NCBI RefSeq assembly: GCF_009707465.1
Contig: NZ_CP046120.1
Location: 1,455,501-1,519,500 of the forward strand
Reading direction: 5' to 3'
Length of the DNA stretch: 64,000 nucleotides
Source: Novosphingobium sp. Gsoil 351
GTDB taxonomy: Bacteria > Pseudomonadota > Alphaproteobacteria > Sphingomonadales > Sphingomonadaceae
A program made the translations under genes and the position numbers. Of this stretch, positions 21,876-33,100 are shown piece by piece. Within the stretch, counting starts at the first letter, position 1. Each line of letters starts with the position of its first letter. The notes beneath the pieces are model-generated. The model made no database searches and was not told the origin of the DNA. It saw only the letters and a list, made by a program, of their open reading frames with translations.

Positions 21876-21975
21876 ATGGAGGCCCTCCCCGGTACGGCGA
21901 AGTGACAGTGCGAAGCGCATACGAAGGGATGTCCACGCCGGCGTAGTCACCCCTCCGCCTCCCTTGCTTGGGAGG
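21876..21975. repeat. Palindromic spacer repeat between tolC and the ABC gene
   Basis: The space after the tolC-type gene contains GC-rich inverted repeats, including CCTCCCTTGCTTGGGAGG (21957-21974) and GGAGGCCCTCC (about 21878-21888), plus a TCACCCCTCCGCC segment also seen in the repeat at 62471-62590. It lies within the secretion operon and could act as a processing or stabilising RNA structure. Confidence 0.55.
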
Positions 21976-21987
21976 ATCTCCACGCCT

Positions 21988-23406
21988 TCAGAACGGCGAG
22001 GTCTTAGGATATTCTCGATATTGCCGCTCGCTGACCTTGGGCGGGCCGTAGTTGAAGCGCTCGCGCTCCTTCTCGCCCGCGCCCTCGCCCGGCGCGACTT
22101 CGAGCGCGGTGAGGAACCGGTTGGTCGCCGCCAGCGTCTGGTACTGCGCGAACAATTGGCTGAAACGCGCCGTCTCCAGCCGGGTCTGCACGCTATAGCG
22201 CGAGTTCTGTGCGTCGAGCACGTCGAGCAGCGAGCGCCGCCCGACATTGAACTGGCTGCGGTAGCTGAGCAGCAGGTCGTCGCTGACCTTGCTCTGGGTT
22301 TCAAGCTCCGAGGAAATCCGCGTCTGCGCGTTAAGCGCGTTCCACGCGGTGCGCACGTCCTCCTCGGCCTCGCGGCTGGTCTCGTCGAGGCGGAAGCGGG
22401 CCTCGCTGGCGCGGCGGACGTGCTCCTCGTACTTGGCTTGCTGGATGCCGCCCGAATAGAGGTTCCACTTGATGAAGGCGCGCGCGGTGACGTCCTTCGT
22501 TACGCCCCGGAAGCCGTCGATGTCATCGCCATAACGCCCGGTCATGTCTACGCCGATAGTCGGGTAGAGCTCGCCCTTGACGCTCTTGGCGAGCGAATTG
22601 GCGGCATCGACGTCGGCTTCGGCCTCCTTGACCAGCGGGTTGTTGGTGCGGGCTAAGCCGACCGCCTCGTCGACCGAAGCGGGCATTTGCGCGGCTAGGC
22701 CCGGGGGCATCTGGTACTGCTCGATGTCCAGCCCGGTCAGGCGGCGCAGCGTGATCTTGGCGTCATCGAGGCTCTGCTGGGCCTCGGTCTCGCGCACGAT
22801 CGCGGCCTGGAGGCGTTCCTGCGCCTGCTGCTGGTCGGCGATCGAGATCGAGCCTTCCTTCACCCCGGTGCCCAGGTCGGCCACCAGCGTCCGGTGGAAC
22901 GCGGTGTTGTCCTGGCTGGCGGCGTAGATTCGCTGCTGGAGCAGGACGTTGAGATACTGGCGCGAAACCTGGAGCGCAATGAATTCGGACCGTTCGAGCA
23001 CCCGCAGCGAGGCTCCGTCGACCCGGCTCGCCTGGCGCAGCAGTTCGCCGCGGCGCTTGCCGAAGTCGATCAGGTCCCACGTCGCCGAAGCCTGCCCTTC
23101 GAGCGGATAGAGCTTCTGGTCGGCAATCCCCAGCGTGCGACGGGTGCGGTTCTCCAGCCGCCGAACGCCATAGGAACCCTCGACGTTGACTTGCGGCAGA
23201 TAGCGCCCCTGGGCCTGCTTGCGCTCGAACTGGATAGCCTCCTTGTTCATCTGCGCCTGCGCGATCTCGGGATTGGACTCCATCGCGACGGCGATCGCGT
23301 CCTTCATCGAAATCGCCGCATCCCCTTGCGCCATCGCGCCGGTTGCGGTTCCGGCCAGCAGCAGCGCCGCCAGCCCGGTCTTCAGAAAAGTCTTGGTCGT
23401 AATCAT
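21988..23406 (-). CDS. TolC-family outer-membrane channel of the type I system
   Basis: A 472-residue outer-membrane efflux protein. The signal peptide (residues 1-26, ending TGAMAQG) precedes two repeated outer-membrane-efflux domains typical of the TolC trimer: ISMKDAIAVAMESNPEIAQA in the first half, and AVGLARTNNPLVKEAEADVD, the matching motif in the second half. FNVGRRSLLDVLDAQNSRY is the hallmark of the TolC-family C-terminal helix. It forms the exit duct for the adhesin. It starts 34 nt after the OmpA-family gene. Confidence 0.94.
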   Translation of the reverse strand: MITTKTFLKTGLAALLLAGTATGAMAQGDAAISMKDAIAVAMESNPEIAQAQMNKEAIQFERKQAQGRYLPQVNVEGSYGVRRLENRTRRTLGIADQKLYPLEGQASATWDLIDFGKRRGELLRQASRVDGASLRVLERSEFIALQVSRQYLNVLLQQRIYAASQDNTAFHRTLVADLGTGVKEGSISIADQQQAQERLQAAIVRETEAQQSLDDAKITLRRLTGLDIEQYQMPPGLAAQMPASVDEAVGLARTNNPLVKEAEADVDAANSLAKSVKGELYPTIGVDMTGRYGDDIDGFRGVTKDVTARAFIKWNLYSGGIQQAKYEEHVRRASEARFRLDETSREAEEDVRTAWNALNAQTRISSELETQSKVSDDLLLSYRSQFNVGRRSLLDVLDAQNSRYSVQTRLETARFSQLFAQYQTLAATNRFLTALEVAPGEGAGEKERERFNYGPPKVSERQYREYPKTSPF

Positions 23407-23440
23407 GGTATCTCGCCCCCGGCGCGATTGAATGGAAAGC

Positions 23441-24142
23441 TCAGCGTGCGGTGATTTCGACGCGGCGGTTTTGTGCTTCGCGAATGCCGTCTGCAGTGGG
23501 CACCCGCGGTTCGCTTTCGCCCTTGCCGCTGGTTGCTACGACGCCGGGCGAAACCCCGGCGCTTGCCAGCGCTGCGGCCACCGCCGCTGCTCGGCGTAGC
23601 GACAATGCCTCGTTGTAGGCATCGCTGCCCGACCGGTCGGCATGGCCGGTCAGGTTCAGACCCGTCCAGCCGCACGGTCCCATGTTGGTTGCGACGAACT
23701 GGAGCGTCTGGATCGAGCTGTCGGGCACAGCGACGCTGTCCCAATCGAAGAACACCGTCCCCAGGATCGGCTGACGGCAGATCTCCGGCGTTACCGTGCT
23801 GGGCGGCGCCATCGGCACCGGCGCCATCGGCACCTGCTGCATCCGGGCATAGGCATCGGCGCATTTGCGGATGCTGCCGGGATCCTTGGTCCCGCTCTTC
23901 AGAAAGCCGAGCGCGATGCCGCACTGGACCTTGGCCTGCATCGCCCAGATATAGCGCGGATCATTGACCCCGACGGTGGCCGCCATCGCTGTGACGGCGG
24001 CGTCGTGCCGGCTCAGCAGTTCGGTGCGGAGCTGGTCTTTGCCAAGCGCAATCAGATCGTCGGATTGCGCAGCGGCGAGCGCGGGCCAAGCCGCCCCCGC
24101 CAGCGCCAGGGCCACCGTCGCCCGTTTGATCGTGGTCTTCAT
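23441..24142 (-). CDS. OmpA-family envelope protein
   Basis: A 233-residue protein with a signal peptide (about 1-25, ending PALAAAQ) and a C-terminal OmpA-like peptidoglycan-binding domain: VFFDWDSVAVPDSSIQTL, LTGHADRSGSDAYNEALSLR and VVATSGKGESEP, closing QNRRVEITAR. The central 100 residues contain several Cys and resemble nothing I recognise. ATG at 24140-24142 follows a GGGGG-type ribosome site; a GTG one codon upstream is the alternative. It sits between the adhesin and the TolC channel, so it may brace the export duct or the adhesin to the cell wall. Confidence 0.88.
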   Translation of the reverse strand: MKTTIKRATVALALAGAAWPALAAAQSDDLIALGKDQLRTELLSRHDAAVTAMAATVGVNDPRYIWAMQAKVQCGIALGFLKSGTKDPGSIRKCADAYARMQQVPMAPVPMAPPSTVTPEICRQPILGTVFFDWDSVAVPDSSIQTLQFVATNMGPCGWTGLNLTGHADRSGSDAYNEALSLRRAAAVAAALASAGVSPGVVATSGKGESEPRVPTADGIREAQNRRVEITAR

Positions 24143-24173
24143 CACTTCCCCCTTGTTGCCCGAATGCCCCGGA

Positions 24174-27100
24174 TCACACTTGCGCCGCAGCGTGCGCGCT
24201 CATGTCGGAAAGCATCTGGTTGAGATCGAATGCCGGGCCGAACGTCTCGCCTCCGGCGACGTTCGCGGCGAACAGTGCGGCGAGCGCATCGGCGCCGCCA
24301 CCCGCAGGCGCATCCTGTGCCCCGACGAAGTGATCGACCATTGCATCGACCAGCGCCGCGCCATGGCTGTCGCCGAATGCTTCCTGCACGGCGGCGAGGT
24401 CTTGCGTGTGCTGATCCGCTTCCGCAACCCCCGCCTTCGCCGCCTGAGCGGCAACGAGCAGCGCGTCCATCAATTGGCCCGCGTCGCCGGAGAACGAAGC
24501 CGCTGCCGGCGTAGCGGCCGCTTCGCCGGTATCCCCGCCAGCGTCCGCCGGCCCGGGCACCGCCGGGTGATCGGCAGGTGCCGCAAGGTTCGACGCCGAC
24601 GCCGGGGCATCGTCGCCATGGCTCGCGGTCTCGGCCGGGGCGGCCTTGGGTGCCTCGTGCGTGGTCAACGCGTCGCTTGCCGGACGCAACGTCTCGTGCG
24701 TTTCGGGCAGCGTCTGGAGCGCCGCCGGAGCAGGCGCCTGGCTGTCGGCCACCGTCGCTTGAGCAACCTCGGCTCCGGCCACCGGCAGTGCGGCAACCGC
24801 CGCCGCCGCCGCGAGCACGCCCGCCGCCGCCGCATTGGTCGCGGTCAGCTCGGCGGTCTTAGCCTCCATCTTGTCGATCGCGGCTGTGGCGAACGAGGCG
24901 TCGGCAACCGTTCCGGTGGTGCCGTCGGCACGAGTGTAGGTCGAACTTCCCGCCACGGTCACCTCGCCGCCCGCCGCGGTGTAGGCCACGCCGTCGGAAA
25001 CCAGACCGATCGCGGTAATCCCCACCTCGCCCAACGTGTGGAACTCGCCCGCATCGCTCACCCCGTTGCCGTTGGCATCCTGCCAGACGCCGAACTTGGC
25101 GAAATCGGCGTCACCGGCGTCGAGCGAACCGTCGTGGTTGGTGTCGTAGGTGGCAGCAAGACCCTGAAGGTCGCTGAGGCCCGACCCGGCGAAGACGATC
25201 TCGCTCCCACCGTCGACCCGGCCGTTGCCGTTCGCGTCGAGCGCCAGGATTCCGTCGTCGTGGCCAGCCCAGGCGGTCTTCACCGCACCGTTGCCGTAAT
25301 CGAACACAGCGCCCGCTGCGAGGGTCGAGAATTCGGCGCCGTCCCCGTCGAGGTCCAGCACGATCGGGGGAGCGACCGGATTGAGCACAACCGTGGTGGT
25401 CGTGCTGCCCGACTGATAGCGGATGGTCACGTCCGCGGCGGCGGTGTTGATGTGCGCGACGGTGACCCAGCTGTCGCCACCGCCAGTGGCATCGACCTGG
25501 ATGTCGCCGCCGATCACGTATCGCAGGTAGCCGCCCGTCACCGCGTTGATGTTGCTTGCCAGGTCGAGAACCGCGGTCAGGTCGATCGTCTCGCCCGACG
25601 TATAGTCGGTGATGATGTCGACCATGCCGACTTCGGTCAGCGCGCCCGCCGCGATCACGAAGGTGTCCACGCCCGTGCCGCCGGTCATCGTATTGAGCCC
25701 GGTCCCGCCGACGAGGACATCGTTGCCGCCTTCGCCGTTGAGGACATCGTTGCCCGCGCCGCCGGAAAGGACGTTGACGCCGCTGTTGCCGAACAGCACG
25801 TCGTTGCCTGCGCCGCCGCGCAGGTTTTCGATGCCTATCAGCTTGTCGCCCGCCGCGTCGCCGCCGCCGATCGAACCGTCGCTGGGCGCGGAGAAGGTGG
25901 CGGGCGCGCCGAAAGCGCTGCCGCTGTCATCCAGGTTGATCGAGACCGCGGCGACGCTGTCGCCGTAGTCGGCGGTGTCGCTGCCCCCGCCGCCGGTGAT
26001 CGTGTCGGCGGCGGTGCTTGAGGCGATGACGTCGGCCTCGCCCGCGACACGGTCGCCGCTGAGCACGAAGACATTGCTGCCGTTAGCGGCAGTGACCTGC
26101 ACGTCGAGGTTCTGCACCGCCGTGGTGTCACCGTCGCCATCGGTCGCGGTGATCGCGAAGTCGAGGTTCTTGTCGCTGGGCAGGACCGTCCGCGAAATCG
26201 ACAGTGCCGTAAACCGCACACCCTGCCCGCTGCCGCCGACGCCGACGATGTCGATGTGGTTGAACGAGATCGTCGGATCGATGACCGTCTGGGCACCCGA
26301 GACCGCGATCGTCCCGGTCTGAGTCTGTCCGGTAACCGAGTTGATCGCGGTCCACTGGATCGTCAGCGAACCGTTGATGCTGTCGTTGGTGAGCGTCACC
26401 GAATCGACGAGATCCGGGTTGGACGCGGTTGCTTCATCGCCGACCACGCCGGGCTTGTGGAACTCGATCGAGAATGATTCGCCATTGGCGACGAACTGGT
26501 TGTCGACTCCAAAGCCCTGAGTGGAGGAGTTGACGCCGTTGCCGCTGCCGGTGAACTCGATCGAGCCACCCGCGGTTTCGACGAACTGAGTCGGACCACC
26601 GGGCGACAGGTTGAGCAGCGACACCGTCTGGGTCGTCGCGGCATCCGGCTTCACCAGATTGAACTGGTAGGTCGCATCCGAATTGACCGCCAGCGTGAAC
26701 ACCGTGGTGGCGCCAGCGCTCGCGGTCAGCGTGGTGGTGACCAGGCCGCTTGCCGACGTGGTGGTCGCCGAGCTGTAGGTAATGCCGGTGATCGCCGGGC
26801 CAGTGATCGAGAAGTTCTGGACCCCGTCCGCGCCGGGGTTGAGGGCAAATGTGCCGAGCACCGTGCCGATCTGATTGGGCAGCGTGCCCGAGATGAACGC
26901 GCCGAGCGTCGCGGCGTCATCCTCGAAGCGGATGACGCTGCCAAGATCGACCGAATCGCCGGCCTTGTCGCCATCGCCGTCGGTGATGTCCACCGCCAGC
27001 GACAGCGCCCCCGCGGCCATCCCCGGCGAGGTTTCGTCGGTGCTGGCGGTGTTGGTGTGCTCGATCCCGCGGAACTGGGTCAGCGTGACCTGGCCGTTGC

Positions 27101-30100
27101 CGGCGTTGGCGGCGACGGTGAAAGCCACGGCGCCCGTGATCGTCCCGACCCGGCCCTCGACCACGCCCGCGCCGTTCTTGACGAGCACGATGCTCTGGTT
27201 GGTGGCCGCGTCGAGGTAACCACTGGCCACGCCGCTGCTGGCGAGGTTGAGCGTGTAGGCGGTAGCGGCAAGCCCATCGGCGCCGCCCAGCAGCGAACTG
27301 GTCAGCAGGCTCCCGGCGGCGATCGTCGCGCTGCCGAGATTGCCGCCCACCGGATCGGTCTCGCCCGCGTTGGCGGTGACGCCATCGGTTTCGTCGATGG
27401 TCAGCGTAACCCCTGCCATGAGATTGATGTCGGCGGTCGGAGTATCGTCGTCGAACTTGATGCTCAGCACGCCCGCGGTCGAGAGATCGAGATCGGCATC
27501 GCGCAACTGGTAGGGCACGGTGATGTCGACGTCGTTCTCGCCATTGGCGTTGGCATGGAGGACGTTGTCGACCAACGTCACGGTGTAGGCGCCGGTGGTC
27601 TGATCGGTGATCTTCACCGTAAACAGCGTGGTCGTCAGCCGGGTAGCATCAGGCGACGCGGTGATCGTCGCGGTCAGCATCGAGCCGTCGGCGGAGACCG
27701 AGTAGGTCACCGTCTCCTGGCCCATGGCTTGCGTGGTGGCGTTGAGCGTAGCTCCGAACAGGAAGGTGTTGACGCCGTCGCCCAGGGTTCCGCCGAGCGT
27801 ACCCTTGAAGACCGCCTCGCTGGTCAAGTCGCCATCGCCCGCGTTGGCGTCGATGTCGCCGTTAGCAAGAATACCGGTGATCCCGCCGGACAGGCCTTCA
27901 TCGTCGACCGCCGCGCTGGCGGTGGTCGCCACGGGCAGCAGGTCGCCGATCTGAATCGTCAGCGTCGCGGTGTCGAAATCGCCATCGTTGTCGGTCAGGG
28001 TATAGGTGAACACATCGTTCGACCCGCCACCCGCGCCGGGGGTGCGGGCATAGCTGTAAGTGCCATCGGCGGCGATGGTCAGGACGCCGAACGCGCCCTG
28101 GACCAGCGTCGAGCCGGCCGCGGCGATGGCGATCGCTCCAGCCGATCCGGTCACCGAAGTGAGAAACGAGCCGTCGGCGCCGCGATAATCGATATTTGCG
28201 ACGCCTTCGTTGGTCCCCGCCCCGGTCAGGACGTTGCCCGCTGCGGAGCCTCCGACACCGGCCGCGATGCTGTCGCTGTCGTTCTTGGCATCCACCCCAT
28301 CATCGAGGAAGGTCACGTTGCCGCCGATCGCCTGGCTGGCGAAGGCGGTGTCGCCGTCGAAGTCCTTGAGCGTGATCGTCGCGTTGACGAGGCCCGCAAG
28401 GCTCAGCGCGTCGTTGTAGTCGGCGGCAGTGTTGCCGTCCTGGTTGTGCTCGAGCGCGACGTTCTGGGTCAGCGTGACCTTGCCGTCGGCGCCGATGCTC
28501 AGCGTGAACGCCGTCTGCGCCGCACCGTACTGGCCGGTGATCGTGGTCGCGTTGGTCTGGACCAGCGAGATCGCCTGGTCGCCGATCGCGGTCTTGAGCG
28601 TGGTCACACCCCCGCCCGAGATCGTCAGGCCATACGTCGTCCCCGCCGCCGCGGTGCCGCCGAACGGACCGTCCGCGCCGAACGCCGAGGTCGCCGTGAT
28701 CGCCGCGCCCGTCGAGGTCATGCTGATCGGACCACCAGCGAAGTTCACCCCCGCGTTGGTCTCGTCAACGCTCACCGCCGACCCCGCGGCCACGTTGCTC
28801 AGGCTCGGACCGTCGTCGGCGAAGCGGATGTTGCCCCCAAGGTCCACCGTCTCGCTGTCGCTCGCCGTGTCGCCGTCGTTGTCCGTGATCGTCGAACTCG
28901 CGGTCAGCGTGATCACGCCGGTCCCCAGGATCACGTCGTCGCTGGTGCCGTTATAGGGTGCCGCGGTGTCGCCGGGCAGCGAGTGATCGATCTGCTGGTA
29001 CTGGACCAGCGTGACGATCCCACCCGCATCGACCTTGACGCTGAACACCACTTGGGCGTTGGTTTCCGCGGTCGGAACGCTGGCCCCGGTGTAACCGACA
29101 ACGGTGCCACCGCTGAGCTTGACCAGCGTGATCGCGTTGCCGCCGCTGGCCAGGCCCGACGTCGCGCTGGCGACGTTCAGGGCATAGCCCAGCACCGGCG
29201 CCGCCGCCGCGCCATCGGCGCCGCCGCTGGACGTGAGCGAGAACACCCCGCCGAAGTTGCCGCTGGCGGTCGTCGCCGTATCGGAGGCCGCACCCGCGGT
29301 GTTGGCGTCCATCGTCCGCAGCGTGATCCCCGCCTCGTCGGTCTGGATCACGTTGATCGAGGGGCCATCATCGAGGAAGGTCACGTTGCCGCCGATCGCC
29401 TGGCTGGCGAAGGCGGTGTCGCCGTCGAAGTCCTTGAGCGTGATCGTCGCGTTGACGAGGCCCGCAAGGCTCAGCGCGTCGTTGTAGTCGGCGGCAGTGT
29501 TGCCGTCCTGGTTGTGCTCGAGCGCGACGTTCTGGGTCAGCGTGACCTTGCCGTCGGCGCCGATGCTCAGCGTGAACGCCGTCTGCGCCGCACCGTACTG
29601 GCCGGTGATCGTGGTCGCGTTGGTCTGGACCAGCGAGATCGCCTGGTCGCCGATCGCGGTCTTGAGCGTGGTCACACCCCCGCCCGAGATCGTCAGGCCA
29701 TACGTCGTCCCCGCCGCCGCGGTGCCGCCGAACGGACCGTCCGCGCCGAACGCCGAGGTCGCCGTGATCGCCGCGCCCGTCGAGGTCATGCTGATCGGAC
29801 CACCAGCGAAGTTCACCCCCGCGTTGGTCTCGTCAACGCTCACCGCCGACCCCGCGGCCACGTTGCTCAGGCTCGGACCGTCGTCGGCGAAGCGGATGTT
29901 GCCCCCAAGGTCCACCGTCTCGCTGTCGCTCGCCGTGTCGCCGTCGTTGTCCGTGATCGTCGAACTCGCGGTCAGCGTGATCACGCCGGTCCCCAGGATC
30001 ACGTCGTCGCTGGTGCCGTTATAGGGTGCCGCGGTGTCGCCGGGCAGCGAGTGATCGATCTGCTGGTACTGGACCAGCGTGACGATCCCACCCGCATCGA

Positions 30101-33100
30101 CCTTGACGCTGAACACCACTTGGGCGTTGGTTTCCGCGGTCGGAACGCTGGCCCCGGTGTAACCGACAACGGTGCCACCGCTGAGCTTGACCAGCGTGAT
30201 CGCGTTGCCGCCGCTGGCCAGGCCCGACGTCGCGCTGGCGACGTTCAGGGCATAGCCCAGCACCGGCGCCGCCGCCGCGCCATCGGCGCCGCCGCTGGAC
30301 GTGAGCGAGAACACCCCGCCGAAGTTGCCGCTGGCGGTCGTCGCCGTATCGGAGGCCGCACCCGCGGTGTTGGCGTCCATCGTCCGCAGCGTGATCCCCG
30401 CCTCGTCGGTCTGGATCACGTTGATCGAGGGGCCATCATCGAGGAAGGTCACGTTGCCGCCGATCGCCTGGCTGGCGAAGGCGGTGTCGCCGTCGAAGTC
30501 CTTGAGCGTGATCGTCGCGTTGACGAGGCCCGCAAGGCTCAGCGCGTCGTTGTAGTCGGCGGCAGTGTTGCCGTCCTGGTTGTGCTCGAGCGCGACGTTC
30601 TGGGTCAGCGTGACCTTGCCGTCGGCGCCGATGCTCAGCGTGAACGCCGTCTGCGCCGCACCGTACTGGCCGGTGATCGTGGTCGCGTTGGTCTGGACCA
30701 GCGAGATCGCCTGGTCGCCGATCGCGGTCTTGAGCGTGGTCACACCCCCGCCCGAGATCGTCAGGCCATACGTCGTCCCCGCCGCCGCGGTGCCGCCGAA
30801 CGGACCGTCCGCGCCGAACGCCGAGGTCGCCGTGATCGCCGCGCCCGTCGAGGTCATGCTGATCGGACCACCAGCGAAGTTCACCCCCGCGTTGGTCTCG
30901 TCAACGCTCACCGCCGACCCCGCGGCCACGTTGCTCAGGCTCGGACCGTCGTCGGCGAAGCGGATGTTGCCCCCAAGGTCCACCGTCTCGCTGTCGCTCG
31001 CCGTGTCGCCGTCGTTGTCCGTGATCGTCGAACTCGCGGTCAGCGTGATCACGCCGGTCCCCAGGATCACGTCGTCGCTGGTGCCGTTATAGGGTGCCGC
31101 GGTGTCGCCGGGCAGCGAGTGATCGATCTGCTGGTACTGGACCAGCGTGACGATCCCACCCGCATCGACCTTGACGCTGAACACCACTTGGGCGTTGGTT
31201 TCCGCGGTCGGAACGCTGGCCCCGGTGTAACCGACAACGGTGCCACCGCTGAGCTTGACCAGCGTGATCGCGTTGCCGCCGCTGGCCAGGCCCGACGTCG
31301 CGCTGGCGACGTTCAGGGCATAGCCCAGCACCGGCGCCGCCGCCGCGCCATCGGCGCCGCCGCTGGACGTGAGCGAGAACACCCCGCCGAAGTTGCCGCT
31401 GGCGGTCGTCGCCGTATCGGAGGCCGCACCCGCGGTGTTGGCGTCCATCGTCCGCAGCGTGATCCCCGCCTCGTCGGTCTGGATCACGTTGATCGAGGGG
31501 CCATCATCGAGGAAGGTCACGTTGCCGCCGATCGCCTGGCTGGCGAAGGCGGTGTCGCCGTCGAAGTCCTTGAGCGTGATCGTCGCGTTGACGAGGCCCG
31601 CAAGGCTCAGCGCGTCGTTGTAGTCGGCGGCAGTGTTGCCGTCCTGGTTGTGCTCGAGCGCGACGTTCTGGGTCAGCGTGACCTTGCCGTCGGCGCCGAT
31701 GCTCAGCGTGAACGCCGTCTGCGCCGCACCGTACTGGCCGGTGATCGTGGTCGCGTTGGTCTGGACCAGCGAGATCGCCTGGTCGCCGATCGCGGTCTTG
31801 AGCGTGGTCACACCCCCGCCCGAGATCGTCAGGCCATACGTCGTCCCCGCCGCCGCGGTGCCGCCGAACGGACCGTCCGCGCCGAACGCCGAGGTCGCCG
31901 TGATCGCCGCGCCCGTCGAGGTCATGCTGATCGGACCACCAGCGAAGTTCACCCCCGCGTTGGTCTCGTCAACGCTCACCGCCGACCCCGCGGCCACGTT
32001 GCTCAGGCTCGGACCGTCGTCGGCGAAGCGGATGTTGCCCCCAAGGTCCACCGTCTCGCTGTCGCTCGCCGTGTCGCCGTCGTTGTCCGTGATCGTCGAA
32101 CTCGCGGTCAGCGTGATCACGCCGGTCCCCAGGATCACGTCGTCGCTGGTGCCGTTATAGGGTGCCGCGGTGTCGCCGGGCAGCGAGTGATCGATCTGCT
32201 GGTACTGGACCAGCGTGACGATCCCACCCGCATCGACCTTGACGCTGAACACCACTTGGGCGTTGGTTTCCGCGGTCGGAACGCTGGCCCCGGTGTAACC
32301 GACAACGGTGCCACCGCTGAGCTTGACCAGCGTGATCGCGTTGCCGCCGCTGGCCAGGCCCGACGTCGCGCTGGCGACGTTCAGGGCATAGCCCAGCACC
32401 GGCGCCGCCGCCGCGCCATCGGCGCCGCCGCTGGACGTGAGCGAGAACACCCCGCCGAAGTTGCCGCTGGCGGTCGTCGCCGTATCGGAGGCCGCACCCG
32501 CGGTGTTGGCGTCCATCGTCCGCAGCGTGATCCCCGCCTCGTCGGTCTGGATCACGTTGATCGAGGGGCCATCATCGAGGAAGGTCACGTTGCCGCCGAT
32601 CGCCTGGCTGGCGAAGGCGGTGTCGCCGTCGAAGTCCTTGAGCGTGATCGTCGCGTTGACGAGGCCCGCAAGGCTCAGCGCGTCGTTGTAGTCGGCGGCA
32701 GTGTTGCCGTCCTGGTTGTGCTCGAGCGCGACGTTCTGGGTCAGCGTGACCTTGCCGTCGGCGCCGATGCTCAGCGTGAACGCCGTCTGCGCCGCACCGT
32801 ACTGGCCGGTGATCGTGGTCGCGTTGGTCTGGACCAGCGAGATCGCCTGGTCGCCGATCGCGGTCTTGAGCGTGGTCACACCCCCGCCCGAGATCGTCAG
32901 GCCATACGTCGTCCCCGCCGCCGCGGTGCCGCCGAACGGACCGTCCGCGCCGAACGCCGAGGTCGCCGTGATCGCCGCGCCCGTCGAGGTCATGCTGATC
33001 GGACCACCAGCGAAGTTCACCCCCGCGTTGGTCTCGTCAACGCTCACCGCCGACCCCGCGGCCACGTTGCTCAGGCTCGGACCGTCGTCGGCGAAGCGGA

